This document shows, one piece after another, positions 11,391 through 46,627 of a stretch of DNA of 64,000 bases. Made by a program: the position numbers and the translations under genes. The stretch comes from Lamellibrachia satsuma (taxonomy: Eukaryota; Annelida; Polychaeta; Sabellida; Siboglinidae), in the NCBI GenBank assembly GCA_033239005.1, contig BSQZ01000039.1, positions 4,049,816 through 4,113,815 on the forward strand. The letters run 5' to 3'. The notes beneath the pieces are model-generated. The model was given only the letters and a program-made list of their open reading frames with translations, was not told the DNA's origin and did not search any database. Every line of letters starts with the position of its first letter. Position 1 is the first letter of the stretch.

Positions 11391-11595
11391 AATGGAACAA
11401 ATTATCTACAGATTGTGTAATTGCTTATAAACAGTTTGTAAGCAATTGCTTTAAAAACAAACAATTTGCACACATCTCAGGTGGGCGGGTTACACACAGT
11501 TGAACAAATGTTGAACTCTCGATAAGCCATTGGCTTCCTTGTCCACTTGCCATCTGGGCCTTTGTCTTGAATGGCAATCTTGTTAAATGACGTTG
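11391..11595 (+). mobile_element. LINE 3' end fragment (family A)
   Basis: It begins with AATGGAACAAATTATCTACAG, includes the CTCAGGTGGGCGGGTTACAC block and the 3' UTR CTCGATAAGCCATTGGCTTCC, and ends in TGGCAATCTTGTTAAATGA. The same string order occurs at 15,695-15,890. It includes a small inverted duplication (ATTGCTTATAAACAG / CTGT-like and its complement near 11,420-11,450). Confidence 0.75.
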
Positions 11596-11599
11596 ATTG

Positions 11600-11870
11600 G
11601 TTACGTTCGCGTCTCCCAAAGACCATCTCTACGTTCTCGCCGTGGGAGGAGGAAACGGGTAAAGCTGGCAACACAGAGACAATCAACCCAGTCCGCCACT
11701 CTTCTGAGATAATCCCCTCTCTCATGCATGTATTTAACAATCGCCTAGTCCACCTAACCCCAACACGTTCAGCCATTACCAGCATCTCCACTTGCACTTC
11801 ATCAATACCTGTCGCTCAGCCTCTCTTCATCTTCTTCATTGCTCTCTACTTCTGCATCCCCTATCTCCCC
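11600..11870 (-). mobile_element. non-LTR retrotransposon RT fragment
   Basis: Minus-strand frame around 11,670-11,800 reads GVRWTRRLLNTCMREGI then SEEWRTGLIVSV, the pattern at the N-terminal side of LINE reverse transcriptases where the downstream W-[RK]-x-G-x-[IL]-V-P block lies. It is only a fragment, in opposite orientation to the LINE 3' end beside it, so this is a nested or rearranged junction. Confidence 0.6.
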
Positions 11871-11989
11871 TGTAGTGTTCGAGTACTGCGAGTTGAGACA
11901 AGAACGGTGTGTGTTGTGCGCGGTGTACGAAGAAGAATAAATGTGCGTGTTCAGTTAAGTCAATTGTGTCTAATTACAAAGACATAACA
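11871..11989 (+). repeat. putative 5' LTR (possibly truncated)
   Basis: It starts TGTAGTGTTCGAG and ends GACATAACA, i.e. TG..CA. It contains AATAAA at about 11,936 and lies just upstream of the primer-binding-like site. At 119 bp it is short for a Gypsy LTR. Without a second LTR the limits are provisional. Confidence 0.4.
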
Positions 11990-11990
11990 A

Positions 11991-12003
11991 TGGCGACGAG
12001 GAT
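11991..12003 (+). other. putative tRNA primer-binding site
   Basis: TGGCGACGAGGAT begins with the TGG expected opposite a tRNA 3' CCA and sits directly after the LTR-like end. Confidence 0.45.
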
Positions 12004-12072
12004 AAAAATTCGGTAGCGGAGAAAGATGAAAATATGGAGGTACTGAACATGAAGTAACCTTGATTTATTTCG

Positions 12073-13020
12073 TTGAAGAAGACACGTTTAGTCACGCCAG
12101 GCGACAACGGAGAAACCGAAGCCAGAGGCGAGGGAGCAGGCGTTGCGGTTGCAGCACTACGTGTCATGGAGATTCCGGTACCAGGATTTCCTCCATTCGA
12201 CACAATGGACGAACCCAAAACCCTGTGGATGAAATGGAAAAATTGGATAAGGTCATTCAATTTGTATCTTGCGGCAAAAGGTGTGGATTGTGATGGCGAG
12301 AAGGTTGCGTTGCTGCTATACATGGGAGGAGCTCCAGGAAATCTACCAAATCGTACCCGAAAATGCCCAATTAACATTCGACCAAACAGTTCAGACGTTA
12401 GATGTATATTTCGATCCTCAAATGAACCTACCATTCGAGAGACATCTTTTTCGAAAGATGGAGCAGGCACAAAACGAAAGGTAGACAAATTTGTGTCTTG
12501 CCTACGACAGAAAGCAATATCATGCGGGTTTGGCAATGTTGATGAAGCTATCAGAGACCAGGTAATAGGGAAATGCAGGAGCATGCACCTACTTAGAGAG
12601 TTCCTTGAAAAGTTGGGGAACATACTGTTGAAAGATTTACAAGATGTCGCCAGAGCATTCGAAGCAGTAGACCTTCGAATGAAGGCAATGGAAAATCCAG
12701 GAGCATCAACTGACGCACAAGTGAATGCTGTCAACAAAAACAAGCCAAAATGGAAAGGAAAAGGAAATGACTGTGTTACTGGAAGAACAACATCTCACAG
12801 GCAAACGGAACAGAAATGCTACCGTTGCAATAGACAGGGACATTTTGCGGGTGACGCACAGTGCCCTGCACGCGACCAGGTGTGTAAACAGTGTGGGAAG
12901 CCTGGTCACAATGCAGTGTGTTGTAAAACACAGGGGTCTGGAAAGCCAACATGGAAGATCAGTGACCAACAACCCAAAAGTGAAAACCTGTTAAAAGGTG
13001 ACCGGAAACAGTCAGGGTGA
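12073..13020 (+). pseudogene. Gypsy gag remnant with two CCHC zinc knuckles
   Basis: The frame encodes a Gag-like protein: an N-terminal capsid-like region, then two nucleocapsid zinc knuckles, C-x2-C-x4-H-x5-C (CYRCNRQGHF.., about 12,816-12,865) and C-x2-C-x4-H-x4-C (CKQCGKPGH.., about 12,883-12,925), which bind element RNA. Between about 12,325 and 12,480 the Gag-like sense moves to the next frame and then returns, so two compensating frameshifts scramble about 50 codons although the frame stays open. The start may be the ATG at 12,169. Given the shifts, a functional product is unlikely. Confidence 0.75.
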
Positions 13021-13046
13021 AAACAGAGACGACTATGCTTTCACAG

Positions 13047-13347
13047 TTGACAGCTCTGAAAACGAGTCGGGAGTTGTTGACCTCAAGGTCGGAGGGGTGG
13101 CCATAACCTCAATACTCATCGACTCAGGGGTAATCTGTAACATTATGGACAAAGCCACATGGGAGATGCTCAAGAAGAATGGTGTAAAATGCGTGTCACG
13201 CAGAACAAACAAGAAACTGTTCCCATATGGACAAGAGAAACCCATTGATATCCTTGGAACATTTGTGGCAGATATTGAGTGTGGGGAGAGGGGAGGAGGA
13301 AGAGGGGAGGGGAGGGGAAGGGAGAGGGAAGGAGAGGAGAGGAGAGG

Positions 13348-13388
<41 letters not shown>

Positions 13389-14300
13389 AACTGGATGAAC
13401 TACTGGAGAAAGAGATCATCGAAGAAGTTTCGGAAGCACCAACGACGTGGTTATCACCTCTTGTAGTAGTGCACAAACCAGATGGCGACACACGCATCTG
13501 TGTAGACATGCGAAGAGCCGATGAGGCAATTGTGAGAGAGAGACATCATATTCCGACCATTGAGGAAGTTCTCCAAGACTTAAGTTGGTCGACGGTGTTC
13601 AGCAAGCTAGATGGGGAGAAGACCAAGAAGAAGCATTTAGAGAGCTGAAAAAGTTCACGACAAGCGCGGAGACGTTGGCTTACTTCAAGAATGAGACAGA
13701 CCACAAACCGTTGGAATACATCTACAGCAGAACATCGAAGCCATCGGCGAGGATAGAAAGATGGGTGCTTCGTCTTCAAGGGTACCAGTACAAGGTGATC
13801 TACCGACCAGGGAAAACAAACATTGCTGATGCGCTCTCACGACTAAATCAGACGACACAAAAGACAAGAGTGGTGAAGAAATTGAGGTGGTGTGGATGAT
13901 TGCTGAGGAAAGCACACCAGTTGCTCTCACAGCACGTGGCGTAGAAATTGCATCAGAAGAAGATGCAGAGCTGACCAGTGTGAGACACTACATACAACAC
14001 GGGAACTAGCATGAGTGCAAGATGACATATTACACGTGTGTGAAGAATAAACTCTGTGTTCTTGGGAAGCTGGTGTTAAGTAGGATAAGGATTGTAATAC
14101 CACGCAGATGATGTCCGACACCTTGCTCACGAAGGACACCAAGGGATTGTAAAGATGAAACAGCGGCTCAGAAGCAAAGTCTGGTGGCCGAGAATGGACA
14201 ATGATGCTGAGAAAATATGCAGATCATGCCATGGGTGTCAAGTTGTGAGTCAACTGAGTCCGCCAGAGCCGATGCAGAGAACTGAACCACCGACAGGACC
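13047..14300 (+). pseudogene. Gypsy pol remnant (PR, RT, RNase H, IN zinc finger)
   Basis: Protease is marked by the aspartic signature ILIDSG (about 13,112). A GA-rich microsatellite follows, then the RT entry region (SPLVVVHKPDG.RICVDMR, 13,455-13,515). The frame then jumps from STVFSKLDG to EEAFRELKKF, a region that normally lies after the RT catalytic domain, so the YxDD centre is deleted. RNase H end (YKVIYRPGKTNIADALSRL, 13,790-13,850) and an integrase HHCC finger (about 14,105-14,250) follow in changed frames. The integrase DDE core is absent. Confidence 0.75.
13279..13384 (+). repeat. GA-rich microsatellite inside pol
   Basis: GGGGAGAGGGGAGG grading into (GA)n for about 105 bp. It sits where the protease-RT linker would be, so slippage here accompanied loss of coding sequence. 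Confidence 0.9.
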
Positions 14301-14500
14301 CACAAACGGTACAAAGACCAAATGAAAACAAACATGAACAAATGCAACATAGATTCGACCACCTGGGAAAGTGACTGTGAAGACCGTTTGCGATGCAGAT
14401 CCATCTGCAAAACCGGCGTGGAACGTTTTGAACTAAACAGCACAGCACAAGAAGCCGAAAAACGGCAGCGGCGGAAGGACTGTGAATACAACAACGTCAC

Positions 14501-15195
14501 AGGAACTACTACCACCGCACCGTGTGTGTGTATGTGTGTGCGCGTGCGTGCGTGCGGGTGTGCATGCGTATGTGTGCGGCAGGATCTGCAAATCGTGAAT
14601 CCGCCTGTTCAGTCACTCACCGACGCACTCACCGGACGTAACTGGAGACCATAATCATCTTCACTATGACTCGGATTCATCACACTCAACAACGAGTGAT
14701 TGCAAGAGAGACGGCAGGCCTACTTAAGAGTCCTATGTTAAATGCAATACCGCGGACATAGTCCATGTTGTTTCGCTCAGCATAATGACCTACACGTCTC
14801 ACAATGCTCTGGCATCAGTCTGCGTAGGGGTTCTTGCGCGTGTTCTGTCCGTAGTTGAGTGCAGTGGACTTCCCGCACGACTTGTTCGTTTATCAGCACT
14901 GTGAGGAACTTCCAGAAGTTGGGGTTGTAGCATTTAATGCTGGATGCAGCCTACAGCACCACCCTCGACACTGTTGTTCGTCCTCGGCAGTTAATCCTCC
15001 GCTCAACAGAACATGTTCCATGTGGGAATAAAAAACGCACTTCTGACGTGTGGGCGGTCTATGTATGTGTCCTCATAGTAGTCCACCACTGGCTGAGCAC
15101 TGGCGGGCAATAGCCCAGATAGTTCCTCGAGCGCCTCTACTACCTACCCCTGGGCCAGAGCAGCTTAAATTACAGGTGTATGCTCAAATCAAAAC
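14501..15195. other. unassigned sequence downstream of the Gypsy element
   Basis: A TG/CG-rich simple tract lies at 14,521-14,580. Otherwise I see no gene, LTR or known repeat. Confidence 0.4.
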
Positions 15196-15197
15196 AC

Positions 15198-15425
15198 AAG
15201 CCTGAGCTCAAACCAAACAACCACCAGACTACAGTTTTAATGTGTGATACACTGGGTCACGGGTAAATTAAGGAAATCAAAGAAGACGCAATTGTGAGCG
15301 AGTTATTTTATGTAACAAGCCTGAATTCAAATTGGAGCATTCCTTAACAGGCTCATCTCAAAGAACCAGGAGATTAAAGTTTTAATATGCCATACACTGG
15401 GACACGGGTAAATTAAGAAATACCA
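15198..15425 (+). repeat. imperfect direct repeat, two copies
   Basis: ACAAGCCTGAGCTCAAA.. at about 15,198 and ACAAGCCTGAATTCAAA.. at about 15,316 are each followed by AGTTTTAATRTG, ATACACTGGG and ACGGGTAAATTAAG. The second copy has an extra 25 bp or so. This is a diverged tandem duplication. Confidence 0.75.
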
Positions 15426-15439
15426 TTTATGTAGATTGA

Positions 15440-15890
15440 TTGAAAATATTCAAGAATTGAGAGACCTTAGCTATGAAGAACGTCTAAAACAACATGGTTT
15501 AACGACCCTAGAGACAAGGAGGTTAAGGGGAAATCAAATTGAAGTTCGTAAGACGTTGAATGGGTATGAAAATATTGACAGAAATATTTTTCTCACTCAA
15601 GAAAGATAATAGAACTAGAGGACATGAGGTAACATTAGTAAAGGATCCATGTAGATTGGAAGCATGCTCATTCTCACAGAGAACAACAACTGAATGGAAC
15701 AACTTATCTACAGATTGTTTAACTGCCAGCAGCATGAATATGTTTAAAAATAAGGTTGACACATACCTCAGGAGGGCGGGTTTCACATAAATGAAAATGT
15801 TGGACTCTCGATAAGCCAATGGCTTCCTTGTCTACTTGCTATCTGGGGCTGGGCCTTTGAATTGGATGGCAATCTAGTTAAATAACTATT
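15440..15890 (+). mobile_element. LINE 3' end (family A), 5' truncated
   Basis: The encoded end of a non-LTR RT reads IQELRDLSYEERLKQ, TTLETRRLRGNQIE and EWNNLSTDCLTASSMN with frame breaks, then LRRAGFT and a stop. The 3' UTR CTCGATAAGCCAATGGCTTCC is shared with the other family A copies. Its left edge abuts the direct repeat just upstream, consistent with 5' truncation on insertion. Confidence 0.8.
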
Positions 15891-15894
15891 ATGA

Positions 15895-16124
15895 TGCATT
15901 TGGATTGGGGATTTTATCGGGGTGGGGTGTCCGTGGGGGATATTTGCCGTTGGATTTTGTCACGGGAATATTGTCCGGAGAGGGTATTGTCACTGGGGTT
16001 TGTCATAGGGGGATATTGTCGGGGGCATTATGTCCGGTAGATGGCGGGGTGATCGGTTCAGTTCGCACCAACGCCGTTACGTGGAAGCACTGCAGTACTT
16101 GTTTACCTCCGGAGTCGAGGAAAG
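15895..16124 (+). promoter_or_regulatory. FBXO21 upstream/5' UTR region
   Basis: G-rich imperfect repeats (GGGGGATATTGTC, GGGAATATTGTCC) precede the start codon. TAGATGGCGGGG (about 16,036) and AAAGATGGCC at the start codon resemble YY1 sites (AAGATGGC), which often lie at the first exon of TATA-less housekeeping genes. No TATA box is obvious. The transcription start is not determinable here. Confidence 0.4.
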
Positions 16125-33535
<17,411 letters not shown>

Positions 33536-33603
33536 CTTAGTTAGTAAGATGAACTAAGGAGTGATCTCAAAAATGTTAAGCTGACTAGAAACTGTTTGAC
33601 CCT

Positions 33604-33651
33604 TTTGTTTTGGTGTGCTGCTGAACTTTTGTTTTGGTGTGCTGCTGAACT
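33604..33651 (+). repeat. 24-bp tandem duplication
   Basis: TTTTGTTTTGGTGTGCTGCT plus GAAC occurs twice in tandem in the likely 3' UTR. Confidence 0.85.
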
Positions 33652-33929
33652 TGGGTTTCCCGAGGATTTTAACACAACAGAAGTTTTTATCGTGTTATAA
33701 AACATTGATTTTATGATGTTTCATGAAATCGATGTAATTTAACCACAGACCCTCCTCTTCGTGTGGCAGCCCTTTAAAATGTCCTCATCTTTCATGCTAT
33801 AACCATCACCATTCATATTCAGCCATCATAATGTAAAACTGCCTTTTTGCATTCAAAGTCAGCGCCCTTATGATGTCAAACAAAATAGCTGTTAACCCAC
33901 TTCCAGCCATGAGGCACATTTCTTTTAGT

Positions 33930-34110
33930 ATCAAACATTGATATTTTGAGATCATCCCAAAAGTTGATTTTGAGATCATCCCTAAAGCTCATTTTGAGAT
34001 CATCTTGAAAGTTGATTTTGAGGTCATGCCTAAAGTTAATTTTGAGATTATCCCTAAAGTTGATTTTGAGATCATCCCGAAAGTTGATTTTGAGATCATC
34101 CCTACGAATA
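33930..34110 (+). repeat. 24-bp minisatellite in the likely 3' UTR, about 7 copies
   Basis: Units TTGATTTTGAGATCATCCCT plus AAAG, with CGAAAG, CAAAAG and TTGAAAG variants. Confidence 0.9.
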
Positions 34111-34802
34111 AAGATGACTTTGTGATGTTTATTATGAAACTGGATAAATAGAGATATCAGATCTTATGGAAAAAGGATATGTTTCTATTCCAGTTAAAAA
34201 TTCAGAATATGTTTTCTGAAAGAAATTTGTATTAATGCAAAGTGCCAAATATGAAGTCAGTTCATAGATGGCATCCAGAAATGTGGATATCACCACAAAT
34301 ACTTTATGCAATTATTTTCAATCCACTTTAAAAATTATTGCAAATTACGTGGAAATAATTTCTTGATGTGATCACGTTCAATGGGAAAACGTGACATGCC
34401 AATTGGTGGTATTTCACCCCATTTGGAGAGCTTTCTAATTTTCATGACGAGTGATGTTTTGATTAACAGTGTGCTAAAAAAATCATGTGGATTTCAAAAT
34501 AAATCATAAGGAATTAAAAAAGGATGATTTCATGAAGAATCCAGGAACTTGGAAGATTGTACAAGTTTTACTGCATATGTATGTACATGTTTGTTTGTTT
34601 GTTTTGATATACCTATTTTGTTCATAAGTTCTCTGTTCTTTTATATAAATGTGTATAAGTAAGTTTTGTATACTAGAGCTGTTTGCTGATGCTCAGACAT
34701 AATGCAGCATTTTATTACATTTGTATGCACTATACATTACAGAGAAAACAACAAAAATATGTGTCACTACACTTTTCATGTACATATCTATGTAATCTAT
34801 AT

Positions 34803-34808
34803 AATAAA
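34803..34808 (+). terminator. candidate polyadenylation signal of FBXO21
   Basis: AATAAA about 1.27 kb after the stop, followed by TTTTTGCTCAGG and a GTTAGTC region. Confidence 0.4.
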
Positions 34809-34910
34809 ATTTTTGCTCAGGAAAAATCTTGTTAGTCTATAAGTGGCATTTTATCATGTCAGTGTAAATGTAAACAGTCCTGAAAAAGACAATAAATTTC
34901 CAAACTGTTG

Positions 34911-35090
34911 CAGACGTTTTATTTTATGAATATCCACACATTGAAATAAAATATGTATATGGGATTGTAATGTTTTATCAACTGTAATATTTTTACGCCG
35001 ATGCACATAATACTGAAAGAAACGCAACCAAGACCAAGTAGTGGCAGACATTTTATTTTATCTATCTCCACGTATTTACATAAAATCTGT
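34911..35090 (+). repeat. diverged direct repeat, two copies
   Basis: GCAGACGTTTTATTTTATGA.. (about 34,911) and GCAGACATTTTATTTTATCT.. (about 35,043) continue with CCACACATTGAAATAAAAT / CCACGTATTTACATAAAAT. Confidence 0.7.
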
Positions 35091-36535
35091 GCAGATATTG
35101 GTGCGTAAAACAACGTACACGTCGAATGAAACCTCTCTGTTAACTCCATGAAAGATGGTCGCAATAGAAACGTGCCAATTCAAAATACAGTACCAGTTGT
35201 GATTACTATGGAGGTTCCACTGTGCGCTTTAGCAAGATTTCTTGCCCTGAATTCCTCATTTACACGTCCAACACCAAATGGTCTCCTCAACTGGTCGTTG
35301 TTTCAAATTCTTACTTGACAAAAAAAAGAAATAGACACCAACCAGTCACAGACGCGAGCTACAGATTTGAACTGACAAAATATACTACTCGATAATGCAC
35401 TTCTTATTTGGACTTTAATGTTTTACTGCATTACAGGCACAAATTAAAGCGGACTATTTACACGACACATCATGCGACATTGGGCTATCAACAAGCACAA
35501 CAATGATTGAACAGTTTGATTACGTGTTTATCCATCATCATACACAGTTATTTAATTAGATTTGGAAACAAACATTCAAGCCGCTGCACATCAATCTGAA
35601 AAGATGCCGAGTTTTATCTGTGATAGCAATAAAACGTCCATTGTCGGTGTAGCCACAGCGCCTTGTCTAACGCAGCAATAAGCTACATGTTAATAATATT
35701 GACTGCCACAGTTAAAACGAACATTGCTTACACATACGCTCTTGCTTGTATGATCTACATAGTTGCAAGACCCCAAACACACTGTCCGTCCCTTCCGTTG
35801 CTAATATAAAACCACAGACAAGGTCTTAGCTGTTCCATATTCACAAACTATAAAACCTTGACCAACGCAATTTTTTTATATCTGTCGAGCTCAACACTCC
35901 AGAGAGAAATCTGTACTTTTGATGTTTCTCATTCAAAGACTAAAACCTTGACCAAAATTATTTATACGAATGGACGACCAGTCTGGGGTTTGGTCAACCA
36001 AGCTTTGCGAGGACCAACATCATCGCTGACCACTAGACGAAGACCTGCTAACAAGCATACCTGAAGCTGCACCAGAATGCAGGAGCAATATTGACCAATG
36101 GCTACACTTACGCATTTACGACAAGCAGTTGAGAATTGGCTCATACACACCATGTGCACTGGTGTCACGCAGAATTCTTTCCCCACAGCGAAATAATTTC
36201 CCCCTGATCTCTATGCCAATATAAATCACACAAGTTCAACTAATTAAAATAATAATGATCCGCAAACTTAAATATATCCCCCATTCAACTTCGGGGGTTG
36301 TACTGAATAACCATAAAAGAATTTGCCTATCACGGGAACAAATATTACTGCCTGCTTTCCGTTGCCTAGTGCTTCCTAACTAAAACACCAATGATTTACG
36401 AACTTAAATACACTGCTGTTTCTATAAACTATGCTTTCTGGTGAACATAAAATGTAAGGGAATTGCCAATGATGGTGGGTGTTAATTTAGAGGTAGAACA
36501 AATTGTACATGACACCAGTGTCGGCCGGCGGACAT
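35091..36535. other. intergenic region between FBXO21 and TEKT1 3' ends
   Basis: Nothing beyond short open frames and a repeated TAAAACCTTGACCAA motif (about 35,852 and 35,941). The part next to 36,536 should be TEKT1 3' UTR; I found no clear minus-strand AATAAA. Confidence 0.4.
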
Positions 36536-44211
<7,676 letters not shown>

Positions 44212-44217
44212 TCTTAC

Positions 44218-46150
44218 CTGAAACAATAGGTAAATAGATAGATGTAAATAAATTGATCTGAATGGTGTAGATGTAGGTATCTGTGATGGTAACATTCGAT
44301 ACTGGAGGCAGGTTTGGGCATGCAATGAAGTGGCCAAAACAGAATAAACACTGCAAGTTGGCAGGAATATTCACATCAGCTCGTCAGGTAAATAAAGAAT
44401 TGAATATAGTCTTATTCAGGCTACAGTGTGAATATGTTTATTCCTAGGCTTCACAAAAGTAGGAACATAAAGAAGATAATGAACAAGTTAACATGTGAGT
44501 AATGTAATAACATGATTATTATTGTTATTATAATAACTAGCAAAAATGCCTATCCTGGGGACGGGAGGTAGTTCTTGTTTCCAAAAGTCAGGATATACAA
44601 CATTTTCACAGAAATATCCATCTATGTCTTGGTACTCGGTGGTGCCAGTCAATATCTTGATGGCTTCTTGGAATGTAACTCTCAAAATTGAGTAATGATT
44701 TGCCTTGTATTATTACACAACTTCAAACAATCGTAGAAAAGATGCTTGACATTGTGGACGATTGTATGTAATTGTTGGCACAGCACTGCTGACAACTGTA
44801 GGTATTACGTAATAACTACAAAGCGTAATTTGATAGTTCATAGAAAGTTCATAGTTCAATTGTTTAAAAAGTCCACATGAAAACAACCAGATTTTCCAAT
44901 TCCAAACTGAATGTGAAGAATAGACAGTATGCATGAAATAACTCCTACAGTTTATTAGAAACAAACCGCCCTCTAACTGGACACATTTTATTTATCTAGA
45001 TATGTTTAATACATAAAGTAAATAAATGTCTACCAAGTTAATGCAGGAAATTGGCGAGGTCTTGTATGAGCCTTGTGTGTGCCACAACTGGGCATGACAA
45101 GGATAAGTAAATAAGTAAATAAATAAACTAGTGCAGCTCAATCAAGGATTAGTATCAGTGACAATGTTCTTTCATTACCATGTGAAGCTCCTCTAGACAA
45201 GGACCATTACCTATAGGGTACAACTAAAAACTGTATTAAACAGATAAAAATGTATAAAATCAGGTAAAGTGCATATGTATACTTCAGTATGGGAGGCTCA
45301 TCAGAAGAGATCTCTGTCTCCAGCGTGGGGGTCTGCAACACCTCTGTGGGAAGACTGCTCCAGTTCATGCAAATCAGGTTATTCATGGGCCAGTATATTA
45401 CCCGGAATGTCTTTGAGAAAATGGAATGGCGACTAAACGGCTAATAACATTCAGTGTGTGCTCCACATGATGTTACTGGCGTGTGTAGATAGATAAAGTT
45501 ATAACATATTAAAATTAATCATATGCAACTAGCTTAGTTTCCACAGATCATCAAGGGTGTGTTGCCCTGGGTTGCGATCTGAATAAATACAGTCAAGCCC
45601 ATGTCATGGAACATGCTGGCTATAATTTGGTCAAACATCAGTTAATTAGACACAACATTCAACATTTAACACGAAGCCTGGATGAGATGAATGGTTCAAT
45701 TAGTTCAATTGGTAATATATAAATTAGGCATATAATTTAATATTATTATTATTATAATGACATAAAATTATGAGAGTTACACTGCGACAACTAATAATAT
45801 ACTAATAATGACTGTCTGGCTTTCCTTCAGTCGTCACACAGACATATTCTTTTAAAAAAAATCTATGTGTAATGTTAGTGTGCTAGACTGCTGTTTGACG
45901 AGTCCTACGTAATGTGCAAATTCCCAAGTTGGTTCAAACCCAAAATCGATGCCGATGGTAACACGAATTTATAATGTGCACCGTCCGTTGCAGTTATAGT
46001 TCGGTACAGGACGGTTGATGTATGAATCGCCATAACATGCGATTTATCCTCTGAATTACCACGTTAAATAATAACGAATATTCGAATGCATGCAGCATGT
46101 ATACACATATACTTACTGGTTTGTTATTATTAGCAAACTAACGTCCAAGG
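44218..46150. other. TEKT1 5' intron/upstream region
   Basis: The acceptor before the start codon implies a 5' UTR intron here. A minus-strand frame at 44,488-44,685 encodes an unusual non-repetitive peptide (YQDIDGYFCENVVYPDFWKQ) that I do not recognise. The rest is AT-rich. Confidence 0.4.
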
Positions 46151-46470
46151 CCAATCATAGCCAGCAAAAATGCATCATTTCTGTCCGAAACACCGATGCC
46201 AGACTTTTCTGTTTCCTCCGTCTCGCTTGACAACCGTTACTACAATAAATAAACTGTGTTGATTGGTTGAGAAATTGAGTGTACGGAAGTGACGTCCATG
46301 GGCACGTGGTCAGGTGACATGAATTAATTATGCCAACGGTCAAGGCATTGCTGTTGGAGCCTGGTGCACGAGTGGGTGTTTCGTGTCATGCACTGTGCAT
46401 GCTACGCTCATGCATACTTCAGGTGCAGCTAACTTATAATCATAGGGCAACAAAACGACTATCCTGAACA
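46150..46470. promoter_or_regulatory. probable bidirectional promoter, TEKT1/SLC25A1
   Basis: The two genes are head to head. The stretch has a CACGTG E-box (GGCACGTGGTCAGGTGAC, about 46,301) and lies directly upstream of the SLC25A1 ATG. The TEKT1 first exon must lie somewhere between here and 44,220. No TATA box was recognised. Confidence 0.4.
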
Positions 46471-46627
46471 ATGGATAAACCAACAGGCAATTTTGAAAGC
46501 CCTTTTTACAGGCGGTTTGCCACCCGAATGACACCGTTTCCCGTAGTCCACGCCTCGGACTCGGCGGTGCTTAAGCCTAGCAGGCCGACGCCGGCAAGAA
46601 TGAAATCTTTGAAAGGCATTGTCGCAG
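46471..46627 (+). CDS. SLC25A1: SLC25A1 coding exon 1
   Basis: Encodes [20 protein letters not shown] to MKSLKGIVA. Donor GCAG|GTCAGT, phase 1. The start is the first ATG; downstream ATGs at codons 20 and 44 are alternatives. Confidence 0.85.

Larger units (their letters stand above)
11871..14500 (+). mobile_element. defective Ty3/Gypsy-like LTR retrotransposon
   Basis: A short LTR-like stretch, a TGGCGACGAGGAT primer-binding-like site, a gag frame with two zinc knuckles, then shortened protease, reverse transcriptase, RNase H and integrase-zinc-finger pieces occur in the canonical gag-PR-RT-RH-IN order. Most of RT and the integrase catalytic core are missing. Frameshifts interrupt gag and pol, and no 3' LTR could be identified. 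The copy is dead. Confidence 0.8.
33536..34840 (+). other. FBXO21 probable 3' UTR and downstream
   Basis: No frame of interest follows the stop. It contains a 24-bp duplication (33,604-33,651), a 24-bp array (33,930-34,110) and AATAAA signals at 34,498-34,503 and 34,803-34,808. The second is followed by a T/GT-rich stretch and is the better candidate for the transcript end. Confidence 0.45.
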
